Below are positions 8,800-17,231 of a DNA stretch of 64,000 nt, piece by piece. The DNA is taken from assembly GCA_033763695.1 (NCBI GenBank), contig JANRKB010000015.1, forward strand, positions 1 to 64,000, written 5' to 3'. This DNA comes from JANRKB01 sp033763695 (lineage in GTDB: Bacteria; Planctomycetota; Phycisphaerae; Phycisphaerales; UBA1924). The translations under genes were made by a program, and so were the position numbers. The notes beneath the pieces are model-generated. The model was not told the origin of the DNA, did not search any database, and worked only from the letters and a program-made list of their open reading frames with translations. Positions within the stretch are counted from its first letter, which is position 1. The number at the start of each line of letters is the position of its first letter.

Positions 8800-9964
8800 A
8801 GTCGGCCATCGCCTTGGCGCCCGCGTCGGGCATTGCGTTGTAGATGCTCACACGCATGCCGCCGGTGGCGCGATGGCCGCGGATGTTGTCCATGCCCGCG
8901 GCAAAGGCCTCTTTGACGAACATGTCATCAAGCGCCGCGGTCGGGCAACGGAAGACAACGTTCATCAGGCTGCGGCTTTCCGGCGTGGCTGCGGCTTTGT
9001 AGAACTTTGAGTCGTCGAGCACGCTGTAGAGAATCTGGGCCTTGGCGATGTTGCGCTTCTGGATGACGTCGAGCCCGCCCTGGCGGATGATCCACTTGAA
9101 CATCTGGCCGCAGAGATAGATCGGGAACACCGGCGGCGTGTTCATGCGGCTGTGCTCGCGGGCCTGCACGCGATACTGAAGCATCTCCGGCAGTTCCCGC
9201 GGGCGACGCTCAAGCAAGTCCTCGCGAATCGCCACAACGGTGCAGCCCGCGACGCCGAGGTTCTTCTGGGCACCGGCGTACACGACGCCGTACTTGCTCC
9301 AGTCGATCGGGCGGCAGTAGATGTCGCTGCACATGTCGCAGACGAGGAACGCGCCGTCGGGAATCTTGGGCGTGCGCATGTTCCACGTGGGCTTGCCGCT
9401 GGCATCGAGTTCGTGCCACTGCGTGCCGTAGATCGTGTTGTTGCTGCAGATGTGGACGTAGACGGGCTTGGGCGAGTACTTGATCTCGTCTTCGCGTGGG
9501 ATGCTGCGGTAGTTCGTGCTCTTGCCGCTGTAGGCCTCATGGATGTGGCCGTAGAGCTGGGCGTGTTCGAATGAACGCTCAGCCCAGTAGCCGGTGGTGA
9601 TGTAGTCGGCGGTCTCGTCCTGGCCCAAGAGGTTGGCGGGGACCATGTAGTTCTGGCTCGTCGCGCCGCCGACCAAGAACAGCACCTTGAAGTTCTTGGG
9701 CATGTTGCTGATGGCGGCGAAGTCAGCCTCGGCCTCGGCGAGCACCTTGTCATAGAGCGGAGCGCGATGGCTGTGCTCCATAATGCCCATGCCGCTGCCT
9801 TCGATGTTCCAGATGTCGGTCTGGGCCTGCTTGATGACTTCCTCGGGGAGGAAGCTGGGTCCGGCGGAGAAGTTGTAAATGCGGCCGGGGGCGCGGGCGG
9901 GCGTCGCCGCCGCGGTGATGGCGGATGCGGGCTGCAGCGACGTGGGGTTGATCATCGAACACAT
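8768..9964 (-). CDS. serC: Phosphoserine aminotransferase
   Basis: A 398-residue class V PLP aminotransferase making 3-phosphoserine from 3-phosphohydroxypyruvate, in the serine pathway (and in PLP biosynthesis in some bacteria). Typical segments are IYNFSAGPSFLPEEV near residue 29, SHRAPLYDKV near 65 and VYAGAQKNLGVAGCTVV near 215, where Lys is the PLP-binding residue. The final segments contain the substrate-binding HRATGGMRVSIYNA. It is ~35 residues longer than the E. coli enzyme, mostly at the N-terminus. ATG 9964 has GGAG 11 bases upstream; ATG 9955 is the alternative. The tail overlaps the GT9 gene by 32 bases. Confidence 0.95.
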   Translation of the reverse strand: MCSMINPTSLQPASAITAAATPARAPGRIYNFSAGPSFLPEEVIKQAQTDIWNIEGSGMGIMEHSHRAPLYDKVLAEAEADFAAISNMPKNFKVLFLVGGATSQNYMVPANLLGQDETADYITTGYWAERSFEHAQLYGHIHEAYSGKSTNYRSIPREDEIKYSPKPVYVHICSNNTIYGTQWHELDASGKPTWNMRTPKIPDGAFLVCDMCSDIYCRPIDWSKYGVVYAGAQKNLGVAGCTVVAIREDLLERRPRELPEMLQYRVQAREHSRMNTPPVFPIYLCGQMFKWIIRQGGLDVIQKRNIAKAQILYSVLDDSKFYKAAATPESRSLMNVVFRCPTAALDDMFVKEAFAAGMDNIRGHRATGGMRVSIYNAMPDAGAKAMADFMREFERRHG

Positions 9965-10179
9965 GGGGCATGCTCCGGCAGCGCGGCGAGGCGCGGGGCG
10001 ATTAGTCTCAACGCCGCAACTTTACGCCGTCGTCCTCGGGTTCGTCGGCGGCAAGCGGCCTGACGCATCAACTCCCGGGACGCCTCGACTCGGGACGTTC
10101 GACGACGTAACCTCCTCGGCTCGGTTTTCGCAGGGCCGAGCAGGGGTTTTGTAGCTCGTTGGGGGGATCTTGCTTGCAC

Positions 10180-10185
10180 GGAGAG
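10180..10185 (+). promoter_or_regulatory. Ribosome-binding site deciding the TTG start of birA
   Basis: GGAGAG four bases before a TTG at 10190. No ATG or GTG with a comparable site precedes the conserved domain, so TTG is the likely start. Confidence 0.6.
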
Positions 10186-10189
10186 CACC

Positions 10190-10993
10190 TTGATCCCACG
10201 ACCGACCGATCCGGAACTGACGTCATGGAGTGACGCGCTGGAAGAACTCGTGTGCAGCGAGCCGCTGCGCCACTTCCGGCATGTCACAGTCTTGGCGGAA
10301 ACTGCATCAACGCAGAACGCGGCGATCGCGCGCAGCGGCAGCAAGCCGGGTCACATCGTGACCGCGGGACGACAAACCGCCGGACGTGGGCGGCTCGGGC
10401 GCGTCTGGACGCAGCGCGAAGGCCTTGGAATCGCCGTGACCTACACGCTCGCAGGGACGATGTCGCAGTCGGTTGTTGCGCTGGCCGCCGGGCTTGCGGC
10501 AGCGCTCGCCGCGGAGTCCATGGTGCCCGCGACGTCGCGTCCGCTCGGCCTGCGTTGGCCAAACGACGTGGTTGATCGTCTGAGTGGGCGAAAGCTCGCC
10601 GGGGTGCTGGTTGAGGCTCGCGAGAATGTGCTGCTTGTCGGCATCGGGATGAACGTGCTTCATTCCTCGCGCGACTGGCCCGAAGAACTCTTGCCCAAAG
10701 CGATGTCATTGCGGGAGCTCGGCGCGACGGCGAGTCGTCGTGATGCTTTGGTGGCGTTGACGCGCTCAGTGGATCACGCGTTGTCGATGCCGCCGCAGGA
10801 GATGGTGTCGGAATGGGCACGGCGTGACACTTTGGCGGGAACGCGCCGCGTGTTTGTCCACGATGGGCGCGAGTATCGCGGCATCGTGCGGAGCATCGAA
10901 CCGACGCTGGAGATCCTGCTCGAGGACGAGCGCTCGGGGAGCGTGGTGCGTTTGCCCGGCCTGACGACTTCGATGAAGCACGAAGAAGCGTGA
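10190..10993 (+). CDS. birA: Biotin--[acetyl-CoA-carboxylase] ligase
   Basis: A 267-residue biotin protein ligase that activates biotin as biotinyl-AMP and attaches it to the biotin carrier protein of acetyl-CoA carboxylase. The catalytic GRQTAGRGRLGRVW motif lies at about residues 61-74, with LRWPNDVVD at ~122 and KLAGVLVEAR at ~136. The DNA-binding HTH found at the N-terminus of E. coli BirA is absent, so this is a class I, non-regulatory enzyme. The start is TTG 10190, supported by GGAGAG at 10180. A strong hairpin terminator follows 14 bases after the stop. Confidence 0.92.
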   Translation: MIPRPTDPELTSWSDALEELVCSEPLRHFRHVTVLAETASTQNAAIARSGSKPGHIVTAGRQTAGRGRLGRVWTQREGLGIAVTYTLAGTMSQSVVALAAGLAAALAAESMVPATSRPLGLRWPNDVVDRLSGRKLAGVLVEARENVLLVGIGMNVLHSSRDWPEELLPKAMSLRELGATASRRDALVALTRSVDHALSMPPQEMVSEWARRDTLAGTRRVFVHDGREYRGIVRSIEPTLEILLEDERSGSVVRLPGLTTSMKHEEA

Positions 10994-11007
10994 ATCGCAG
11001 AAATGAA

Positions 11008-11031
11008 AAACCCGTCCTTGCGGACGGGTTT
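11008..11031 (+). terminator. Bidirectional Rho-independent terminator after birA
   Basis: Perfect 10-base arms (AAACCCGTCC / GGACGGGTTT) around a TTGC loop. On the plus strand it ends birA. On the minus strand it is followed by more T residues and would end the gene at 11119-11775. Confidence 0.85.
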
Positions 11032-11118
11032 CTGCCCACGCACGGGCTTGAAGACGCTTTCGAACACAAACACGCGCCGGCTCAGTCAATCTTCGTTCAG
11101 AACGCGATCTGCGGCCTG

Positions 11119-11775
11119 TTACTTGCTCGCGACGCGCGGCAGGCTCGAATCGCCGTGACGCGCGAGCACGCCGACCGGCGTGCCAAGCGGCCATGAGACG
11201 CGGAACGCGTGCAGCGGCGCACCGCCGGGCAGGGCACGCACTTCCATCCGCGTCTTGAACTTGGGCATGTCGACAGGACGTTCGATGACGGCTGCGGGCT
11301 CGAGCGAGCGGCTCGGCGCAGGCGTGTTTGACGCGACCTCTTCACGGGGCATGTACGCGTCATTGATGAACGTGCGGACGCCGCCCGTGTAGCCGTGCTC
11401 GGCGAGCCAGACGTTGCGGGCGTGCTCAAGCTTGCCGTTTGCGCGTCCCAGTTCAACGCTGGCCTGACGAATCCACGGGCTGAAGCCGCGGATGTGGCCG
11501 TTGGCGACGGCCCAGACGACTTGTCCGTCGTCCTCTGCCGCGCCGTACGCCGCGGGGCCTTCTGCGGGCCAGCCGAGGAGGGTGTTGTCGGCCGTGCCGC
11601 CGATCATCGGGCGGCTGATCCAGAGCTTGCCATTGAAGCCAGGGCGATGCACGCTGTCGGCACGACCGGCGGGATAGGGCGGCATGGTTGCCAGCACGCC
11701 ATGACCATTCGTCGAGCCGACGCCAAGGTAGGACGGAGCGATCGCTGCCAGCACCAGCGCGAGTTGCACGGACAT
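11119..11775 (-). CDS. Hypothetical protein
   Basis: A 218-residue protein I do not recognise. ATG 11775 has purine-rich AGAGAGAAC upstream; the frame is open to 11907, but that stretch looks non-coding. The first ~18 residues (MSVQLALVLAAIAPSYLG) are mildly hydrophobic and could be a weak signal peptide. The sequence continues with Gly-, Pro- and Trp-rich segments such as FNGKLWISRPMIGG and GQVVWAVANGHIRGFSPWI, suggesting an extracellular beta-rich protein. The C-terminal third (MPKFKTRMEVRALPGG) looks like a separate small domain. It lies 238 bases downstream of guaB and converges with birA across a shared terminator. No function is proposed. Confidence 0.65.
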   Translation of the reverse strand: MSVQLALVLAAIAPSYLGVGSTNGHGVLATMPPYPAGRADSVHRPGFNGKLWISRPMIGGTADNTLLGWPAEGPAAYGAAEDDGQVVWAVANGHIRGFSPWIRQASVELGRANGKLEHARNVWLAEHGYTGGVRTFINDAYMPREEVASNTPAPSRSLEPAAVIERPVDMPKFKTRMEVRALPGGAPLHAFRVSWPLGTPVGVLARHGDSSLPRVASK

Positions 11776-12013
11776 GTCTGTTCTCTCTTTCGTTCTCTGT
11801 GTCGAGTTCTCTGCTTGGGTCGCAGACGCCCGCGTGCGGGCGCGACAGGGCGCAATCGCGCCCACGAGAAGTCTGCCACGCCTTGCGAAAGACGCAAGGG
11901 GCGGCATGTGAGTTTGGGCGCTTTGGCGTGCTGGATGAGCGCAGGACGAAGGTTCTCAGACGCCTCAACGTCCCAAAACCAGCACGCAAGGATGCCACGA
12001 ACGATGCCGCCGG

Positions 12014-13648
12014 TCACTCGCGGGCGGTTTCGACCATGTAGTTTGGACTTTCCTTCGTGATCTTGATGTCGTGCGGGTGGTTTTCGACAACCGTCGCGCC
12101 GCTGACGCGGACGAACCTTGCGTCGCGCTGCATCTCTGCGATGGTGCGTGTGCCGCAATACCCCATGCTGCTCCGCAGGCCGCCAACGAGCTGGTAGACG
12201 AACTCGGCAAGACTGCCGCGATACGGCACCATGCCCTCAACGCCCTCGGGCACAAACTTCATCTGCGGCTTGCCGTCGCTGCCAAGTTTCTCGGCTTGGC
12301 GATAGCGGTCGGCGCTGCCCGCGCTCATCGCGCCTTCGCTGCCCATGCCGCGATAGGTCTTGTACCGGCGGCCGTGGCTGATGACCAGTTCGCCGGGGCT
12401 TTCGTCCAGACCTGCGAAGAGCGAACCCATCATCACGCACGACGCCCCCGCGGCGATCGCCTTGGGGATGTCGCCCGAGTGGCGAATGCCGCCGTCGGCG
12501 ATGACGGGGATGTCGCGTCCGGTCGAAGCGACGCCGGCGACGGCGTTCATGACAGCGGTGATCTGCGGCATGCCCACGCCGGTCACCACGCGGGTCGTGC
12601 AGATCGAACCCGGACCGATGCCGACCTTCACCGCATCCGCGCCGGCTTCGATCAGGTCGCGTGCGGCCTCTGCCGTTGCGATGTTGCCGGCGATCACCTC
12701 GATCTGGAAGCGACGCTTGATCTCACGCACGGTCTTGAGCACGTTCTCGCTATGGCCGTGGGCCGTATCGACGACGACGACGTCGACACCCGCCGCGATG
12801 AGCGCCTCGACGCGGTCATACTGCTCAACGCCGACGGCCGCGCCGCAGCGGAGGCGTCCGCGGGCATCGCGGCACGCGTGGCGGAACATGCTCGCGCGTT
12901 CGATGTCACGCATCGTGATGAGGCCGCAGAGATGGAAGCGGTCATCGACGAGGATGAGTTTCTCGACCTTGTTCTGGTTGAGGATGCGCTCGGCCTGCTC
13001 AAGCGTGGTGCCCGCGGGTGCGGTGATCAGCGGCTGAGTCGGCGAATGTGCCGTCATCACCTGACGAACCGGCGTCGAATTGTCTTCGACGAACTTCAGA
13101 TCGCGCCGAGTGATGATGCCGAGAACCTTGCCCTTGCCACGCAGGTTGCCGCTGCCGCTGCCCGTCGAGGTATTGACCGAGCCGTCCTCCGTGACCGGAA
13201 AGCCCGAGCAGTTGTGGGCCCGCATCAGTTCCTTGGCGCGGCTCACGGTCGCGTCCGGCCCCAGCGTCAGCGGATCGGCGATAATGCCGTTGGCCGATCG
13301 CTTCACCTTCGCGACTTCGCGGCTTTGGGCCTCGACGCTGAGGTTCTTGTGGATGATGCCGATGCCGCCCTCTTGGGCGAGGGCAATGGCGAGGGCCGAC
13401 TCGGTGACGGTGTCCATCGGCGCCGAAAGCAGTGGGATGTTGAGCGTGATGTTCGCGGTCAGACGCGTCGTCGTGTCAGCCTCTGCGGGCATGACCCCCG
13501 AGCGACGCGGGATCAACAGCACGTCGTCGAACGTGATCCCCTCGGCGGCGAACTTGTCGGCCAAGGGCGGAATCGTACTGCCCGAGTTGGCGGTGGTCGG
13601 ACCTGAAGAGCGGCTGGCGTCGGCGGGACGGGCAGTTTGGGTCACCAT
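12014..13648 (-). CDS. guaB: Inosine-5'-monophosphate dehydrogenase
   Basis: A 544-residue enzyme oxidising IMP to XMP with NAD+, the committed step to GMP. The catalytic loop GIGPGSICTTRVVTGVG includes nucleophile Cys350. ITFDDVLLIPRRSGVMP (~38) begins the TIM barrel and ADGGIRHSGDIPKAIAAGA is the phosphate-binding segment. Two CBS domains sit between about residues 120 and 255. It is ~50 residues longer than E. coli GuaB, through a Ser/Thr-rich N-terminal leader (~30 residues) and a Gly/Ser-rich insertion (NTSTGSGSGNLRGKGK) inside the first CBS domain. It lies 81 bases downstream of the rpiA homologue on the same strand. Confidence 0.96.
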   Translation of the reverse strand: MVTQTARPADASRSSGPTTANSGSTIPPLADKFAAEGITFDDVLLIPRRSGVMPAEADTTTRLTANITLNIPLLSAPMDTVTESALAIALAQEGGIGIIHKNLSVEAQSREVAKVKRSANGIIADPLTLGPDATVSRAKELMRAHNCSGFPVTEDGSVNTSTGSGSGNLRGKGKVLGIITRRDLKFVEDNSTPVRQVMTAHSPTQPLITAPAGTTLEQAERILNQNKVEKLILVDDRFHLCGLITMRDIERASMFRHACRDARGRLRCGAAVGVEQYDRVEALIAAGVDVVVVDTAHGHSENVLKTVREIKRRFQIEVIAGNIATAEAARDLIEAGADAVKVGIGPGSICTTRVVTGVGMPQITAVMNAVAGVASTGRDIPVIADGGIRHSGDIPKAIAAGASCVMMGSLFAGLDESPGELVISHGRRYKTYRGMGSEGAMSAGSADRYRQAEKLGSDGKPQMKFVPEGVEGMVPYRGSLAEFVYQLVGGLRSSMGYCGTRTIAEMQRDARFVRVSGATVVENHPHDIKITKESPNYMVETARE

Positions 13649-13729
13649 GGGTGAGGGTTGGGGGCGGCCCCGTCCGTGTCAAGCGGAGCACCCACAAGAC
13701 TGCCCTCTTCCACGCCCCAAAGCCTGCGA

Positions 13730-14425
13730 TCAGTCGGCCTCAGGACGAACCAGGCGGCGGATCTCTCCCGCCCCATTCTCGATGAGCAGCTCGTCGCACT
13801 CATCGAGGAACAGGCCGTGGTCTACGACCCCCGGCACGTGATCCAAGGCATCGGCGACGTCGAAGGGTTCGCGATCGCCAATCATCAGATCAAGGATGAG
13901 GTGGCCGTGGTCGGTGAGGAAGAGGTCGCCGTTCATCGTGCGGCGAAGCACGCCCGAGAGGCCGAGGTTTCGCAGTTCGGCGCGGATGACCGACAGCGCA
14001 AAGTGCATGATGACGACGGGAAGCGTCGACTTGGTGCCCAGGCGCGATGTGAGCTTGCCTTCCTGGATCAAGTAGACGCGACGCTTGGCGACGGTGGCAA
14101 CCAGTCGCTGGCGGGCGATGGCGCCCTGCATGCCCTTGAGCATCTGGAACTGCTCATCGACCTCGTCCGCGCCGTCGAAGAGGTAATCCACGCTCTCAAC
14201 CATCGCGAAGTCGAGGACGTTGAGGCGATGGGCCCGCGCGAGCGTCTCGGTAACGTGGCTGGTGGGCACACAGTGGACGAGCAGATTCTCCGCACGGACA
14301 CGCTCGGCGAGCGCGAGGATCGCGCGGCCGGAGGTCTTGCCGGTGCCAAGGCCGACGACCATGCCGTCCTTGATGTCGGCGACAGCAGCCTGAGCGAGCG
14401 GGTCGTTTGTGGTGGGCTCAACCAA
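13730..14425 (-). CDS. rpiA: Ribose-5-phosphate isomerase A homologue with an altered active site
   Basis: A 231-residue RpiA-family protein; RpiA interconverts ribose-5-phosphate and ribulose-5-phosphate. Recognisable parts are VGLGTGKTSGRAI near residue 23, FDGADEVD near 83, LKGMQGAIARQR near 96 and VPGVVDHGLF near the end. Both catalytic Asp residues and the Lys are kept with exact E. coli spacing (D, +3 D, +13 K). The catalytic Glu nine residues after the Lys (Glu103 in E. coli) is Gln here (codon CAG), and GLGTGST reads GLGTGKT. The start is TTG 14425, with AGGGG seven bases upstream, overlapping the ALDH stop by eight bases. The call is by family; activity is uncertain. Confidence 0.8.
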   Translation of the reverse strand: MVEPTTNDPLAQAAVADIKDGMVVGLGTGKTSGRAILALAERVRAENLLVHCVPTSHVTETLARAHRLNVLDFAMVESVDYLFDGADEVDEQFQMLKGMQGAIARQRLVATVAKRRVYLIQEGKLTSRLGTKSTLPVVIMHFALSVIRAELRNLGLSGVLRRTMNGDLFLTDHGHLILDLMIGDREPFDVADALDHVPGVVDHGLFLDECDELLIENGAGEIRRLVRPEAD

Positions 14426-15932
14426 ACTGAATCCCCTGTGCAAGTGCAATGGACGATCCCCCGTTGATCGTGCAGGTTTGACGACGCATGTAGGCCTTCC
14501 ATGAGTCGGAGCCGCTCTCGCGACCGCCGCCGGTGTCTTTCTCACCGCCGAAAGCGCCGCCGATTTCGGCACCGCTCGTGCCCATGTTCACATACGCTAG
14601 GCCGCAGTCGCTCCCCGCGCCGCTGGGGGCGAGGAACTTCTCCGCGGCCGACATGCTCCGCGTGAAGATTGCGGACGACAAACCCTGATCGACGCCGTTG
14701 TTCATGGCGATCGCTTCATCGATCGTCTTGTACGAGAACACGTACAAGATCGGCGCAAAGGTCTCATGAAGAGCGATCGGGAGTACATTGCTCGCGGGAG
14801 CGCGGACGATCGTGGGCTGGACGAAGTGGCCCGGGCCCGCGATCGCGCTGCCACCGACGACGATCGTGCCGCCTTGCTGCTTAGCGGCGGCAATCGCCGA
14901 TTCGAACCCTTCGACCGCACGGCGCGAGATGAGCGGCCCGACGAGCGTCCCTTCCGCGAGCGGGTCGCCGATCCTGGCGGAGGAATACGCCCGCGCGAGG
15001 CGAGCGACGACGTTGTCGACGATCGATTCGTGCACGATGAGTCGGCGCGTGGTGGTGCAACGCTGCCCCGCCGTGCCGATGGCGGCAAAGACGATGCCCG
15101 GGATGGCAAGGTTGAGGTCCGCGTCGGGTTCGACGATGACGGCGTTGTTGCCGCCGAGTTCCAGCAGTGTCCGCCCCAGTCGCGCCGCGACCACCTGACC
15201 AACACGGCGGCCCATCGCACACGACCCCGTCGCCGAGATCAGCGGCAGACGTCGATCGGCTATGAGTCGCTCCCCCACTTCCGCATCGGTGCCGATGACG
15301 AGATTGAAGACGCCTGCGTGGCCCATGGAACGGGCGACGCGATCAGCGATGGCATTGGTCGCGATCGCGGTGAGCGGCGCGAGCAGGCTCGGCTTCCACA
15401 GGATTGTGTCGCCGCAGACGGCCCCCACCATCGCGTTCCACGCCAAGACCGCATTGGGGAAGTTGAACGCGCTTATGACGCCGACAGGGCCAAGCGGCAG
15501 CCACTGCTCCATCATGCGATGGTGTGGACGCTCGCTCGGCAGTGTCAGGCCATAGAGCTGGCGTGAGAGCCCAACGGCAAAGTCGGCGATGTCGATCGTC
15601 TCCTGCACCTCGCCGCGGCCCTCGGCCTTGATCTTGCCGACTTCCAGCGAGACCAGGAGGCCCAGATCGTCGGCGTGGACGCGGAACGCGTCGCCAATCG
15701 CGCGAATGACTTGGCCGCGCACGGGCGCCGGCACTTCGCGCCAGCGTTTGAACGCCGAGGCACTTTCGCTTGCGATGCGCTCGTATGCCGCGGGATCGTC
15801 GAGGCGGACGTGCGCCAACGTCTCGCCGCACGCCGGATTGGTCACGGCGATCGCGCCGGTCCCAGACGCGGACGCAAGCCGCGGATCATCCGCGACACCA
15901 AGACGCTTGAGCAGATCGTGGATCAGTGCCAT
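14418..15932 (-). CDS. ALDH7-family aldehyde dehydrogenase (aminoadipate-semialdehyde dehydrogenase-like)
   Basis: A 504-residue NAD(P)-dependent aldehyde dehydrogenase. Segments characteristic of family 7 (antiquitin, bacterial piperideine-6-carboxylate dehydrogenase) are FNFPNAVLAWN (~residue 156), LELGGNNAVIVEPD with the catalytic Glu (~260), GTAGQRCTTTRR with the catalytic Cys (~294) and GAEIGGAFGGEKDTGGGRES near the end. The family oxidises alpha-aminoadipate semialdehyde in lysine breakdown. The same window has a class III aminotransferase at 56707-58197 that might act upstream, but the two are 41 kb apart. It lies 50 bases downstream of the PfkB gene and overlaps the rpiA homologue, so the two are probably co-translated. 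Confidence 0.88.
   Translation of the reverse strand: MALIHDLLKRLGVADDPRLASASGTGAIAVTNPACGETLAHVRLDDPAAYERIASESASAFKRWREVPAPVRGQVIRAIGDAFRVHADDLGLLVSLEVGKIKAEGRGEVQETIDIADFAVGLSRQLYGLTLPSERPHHRMMEQWLPLGPVGVISAFNFPNAVLAWNAMVGAVCGDTILWKPSLLAPLTAIATNAIADRVARSMGHAGVFNLVIGTDAEVGERLIADRRLPLISATGSCAMGRRVGQVVAARLGRTLLELGGNNAVIVEPDADLNLAIPGIVFAAIGTAGQRCTTTRRLIVHESIVDNVVARLARAYSSARIGDPLAEGTLVGPLISRRAVEGFESAIAAAKQQGGTIVVGGSAIAGPGHFVQPTIVRAPASNVLPIALHETFAPILYVFSYKTIDEAIAMNNGVDQGLSSAIFTRSMSAAEKFLAPSGAGSDCGLAYVNMGTSGAEIGGAFGGEKDTGGGRESGSDSWKAYMRRQTCTINGGSSIALAQGIQFG
14433..14437 (-). promoter_or_regulatory. Ribosome-binding site for the rpiA homologue
   Basis: AGGGG on the minus strand, seven bases before TTG 14425 and inside the 3' end of the ALDH gene. 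It decides the TTG start and implies translational coupling. Confidence 0.6.
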
Positions 15933-15982
15933 GGGTCAACGATACTCCGTGTGCGTCATTGCGCTCGCACCAACCACTCGAA

Positions 15983-17182
15983 TCAGCGACCTTCAGGACC
16001 GGGCAGGTCGGCGAGGAACTCCGCGAGGCGTTCGAGCGTGGGCGATGCGGCATCGCGGACGTATGCGCCGCTGACGCCGCAACCGACTGCGAGACACTCT
16101 TCGAGCGGCAACCCGAGCGTCTGTGCAAAGGAGAAGCCACCGTTGAAATGGTCGCCCGCGCCCGTGGACAGCTTGGGCGTCGTGATGAACGGGCCTTCAA
16201 ACCACGCGCTCGCGCCACTCGCGTCGGCGGCGGCCGCACCCTCGCGTGGGTGAATGACGACGCACTCGATCTTGAGCTTGTCGCGGATGGCCCGGGCGGC
16301 ATGCTCAACCGCAGAACCGAGCGTGTTCATCGACCAGCCGTTGCCGTAGGCGTCCGCGCCGATCACCTGGGCGATGCGCTCGCTCTCGGCGAGGTTGAGC
16401 CCGAGCGTGACGGGCGTGAACGTGTTCATGCGGATCAGGATCTTCATCGCGCCGGCAACGTCGGCGTCGGTGCGTTTGGCCGGGTCACACAAGTCGACGA
16501 AGATGCGACGCCGCACCGCGGGCTGGCCGGTCGGGTGGTTGGGCAAGTGCGCGAGCACATCGTCGCACAGTCCGTTCCAGATGCTCTCGACGCCGCCCAT
16601 CATCACCCAGTTCACGATTCCGATGAGGGCGGCATCGCCGACGATCTGCTTGAGTTCATCAAGACCGACATGCTGCTTGAGTGCGTCCCATGTGACGCTC
16701 TGGACGTTTGCGGGTTTGCCGAGCATCAGCTTGCCGTCGGCGAACTCGAGTGCGTCGGTGTGGGCCGGCGGCGCGACGCACACCACGCGCTGACAGCGTT
16801 TTGCGAACTCGGCGAAGATCGGATTGAGCTGCGTCGGCGCACCTTCGCGTCCGATCGCGCCGATGTAGGTGACCGGCAGCGAAAGTTGGCCGAGCGCCCC
16901 GGCCATCAGCGGGCCATTGCCGCCAAAGCGTTCTTCCTTGACGACGAGCTCCATATTGGTGCTCTTGCCCGCGGCAGAGCCGCAGCGGGCCGCGAACGCC
17001 TCGATGGTCGCCAGACGCGAGTACGCGTCGGCCCGCATCGCGGTGCGCTGATCAACAACGTGGATGATCGCATCGACAAAGCCGTCAAAGCCAACGAGCG
17101 CGGGACGCTTGAGCAGTCCCGACGCGCGGGCGGACTTGAGAGCCTGGCTGGCCGATCGGGCGATGTCTGCGCGGGTCTTCAT
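15983..17182 (-). CDS. PfkB-family carbohydrate kinase
   Basis: A 399-residue ribokinase-fold sugar or nucleoside kinase. The C-terminal PfkB signature LSTGAGDHFNGGFSFA (~residue 335), with the catalytic Asp in GAGD, and the N-terminal GFDGFVDAIIHVVD (~31) followed by RFGGNGPLMAGAL (~90) place it in the family. It is longer than ribokinase (about 310) because of insertions around residues 115-270. The substrate cannot be told from sequence. Placement between a GH38 mannosidase (49 bases upstream) and an aldehyde dehydrogenase (50 bases downstream) fits use of released sugars, but this is inference. Confidence 0.85.
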   Translation of the reverse strand: MKTRADIARSASQALKSARASGLLKRPALVGFDGFVDAIIHVVDQRTAMRADAYSRLATIEAFAARCGSAAGKSTNMELVVKEERFGGNGPLMAGALGQLSLPVTYIGAIGREGAPTQLNPIFAEFAKRCQRVVCVAPPAHTDALEFADGKLMLGKPANVQSVTWDALKQHVGLDELKQIVGDAALIGIVNWVMMGGVESIWNGLCDDVLAHLPNHPTGQPAVRRRIFVDLCDPAKRTDADVAGAMKILIRMNTFTPVTLGLNLAESERIAQVIGADAYGNGWSMNTLGSAVEHAARAIRDKLKIECVVIHPREGAAAADASGASAWFEGPFITTPKLSTGAGDHFNGGFSFAQTLGLPLEECLAVGCGVSGAYVRDAASPTLERLAEFLADLPGPEGR

Positions 17183-17231
17183 GCCCGAACGCTAGCCCGG
17201 GTCGCGTCGCTGCGTCCCATCACGCCCCCGT

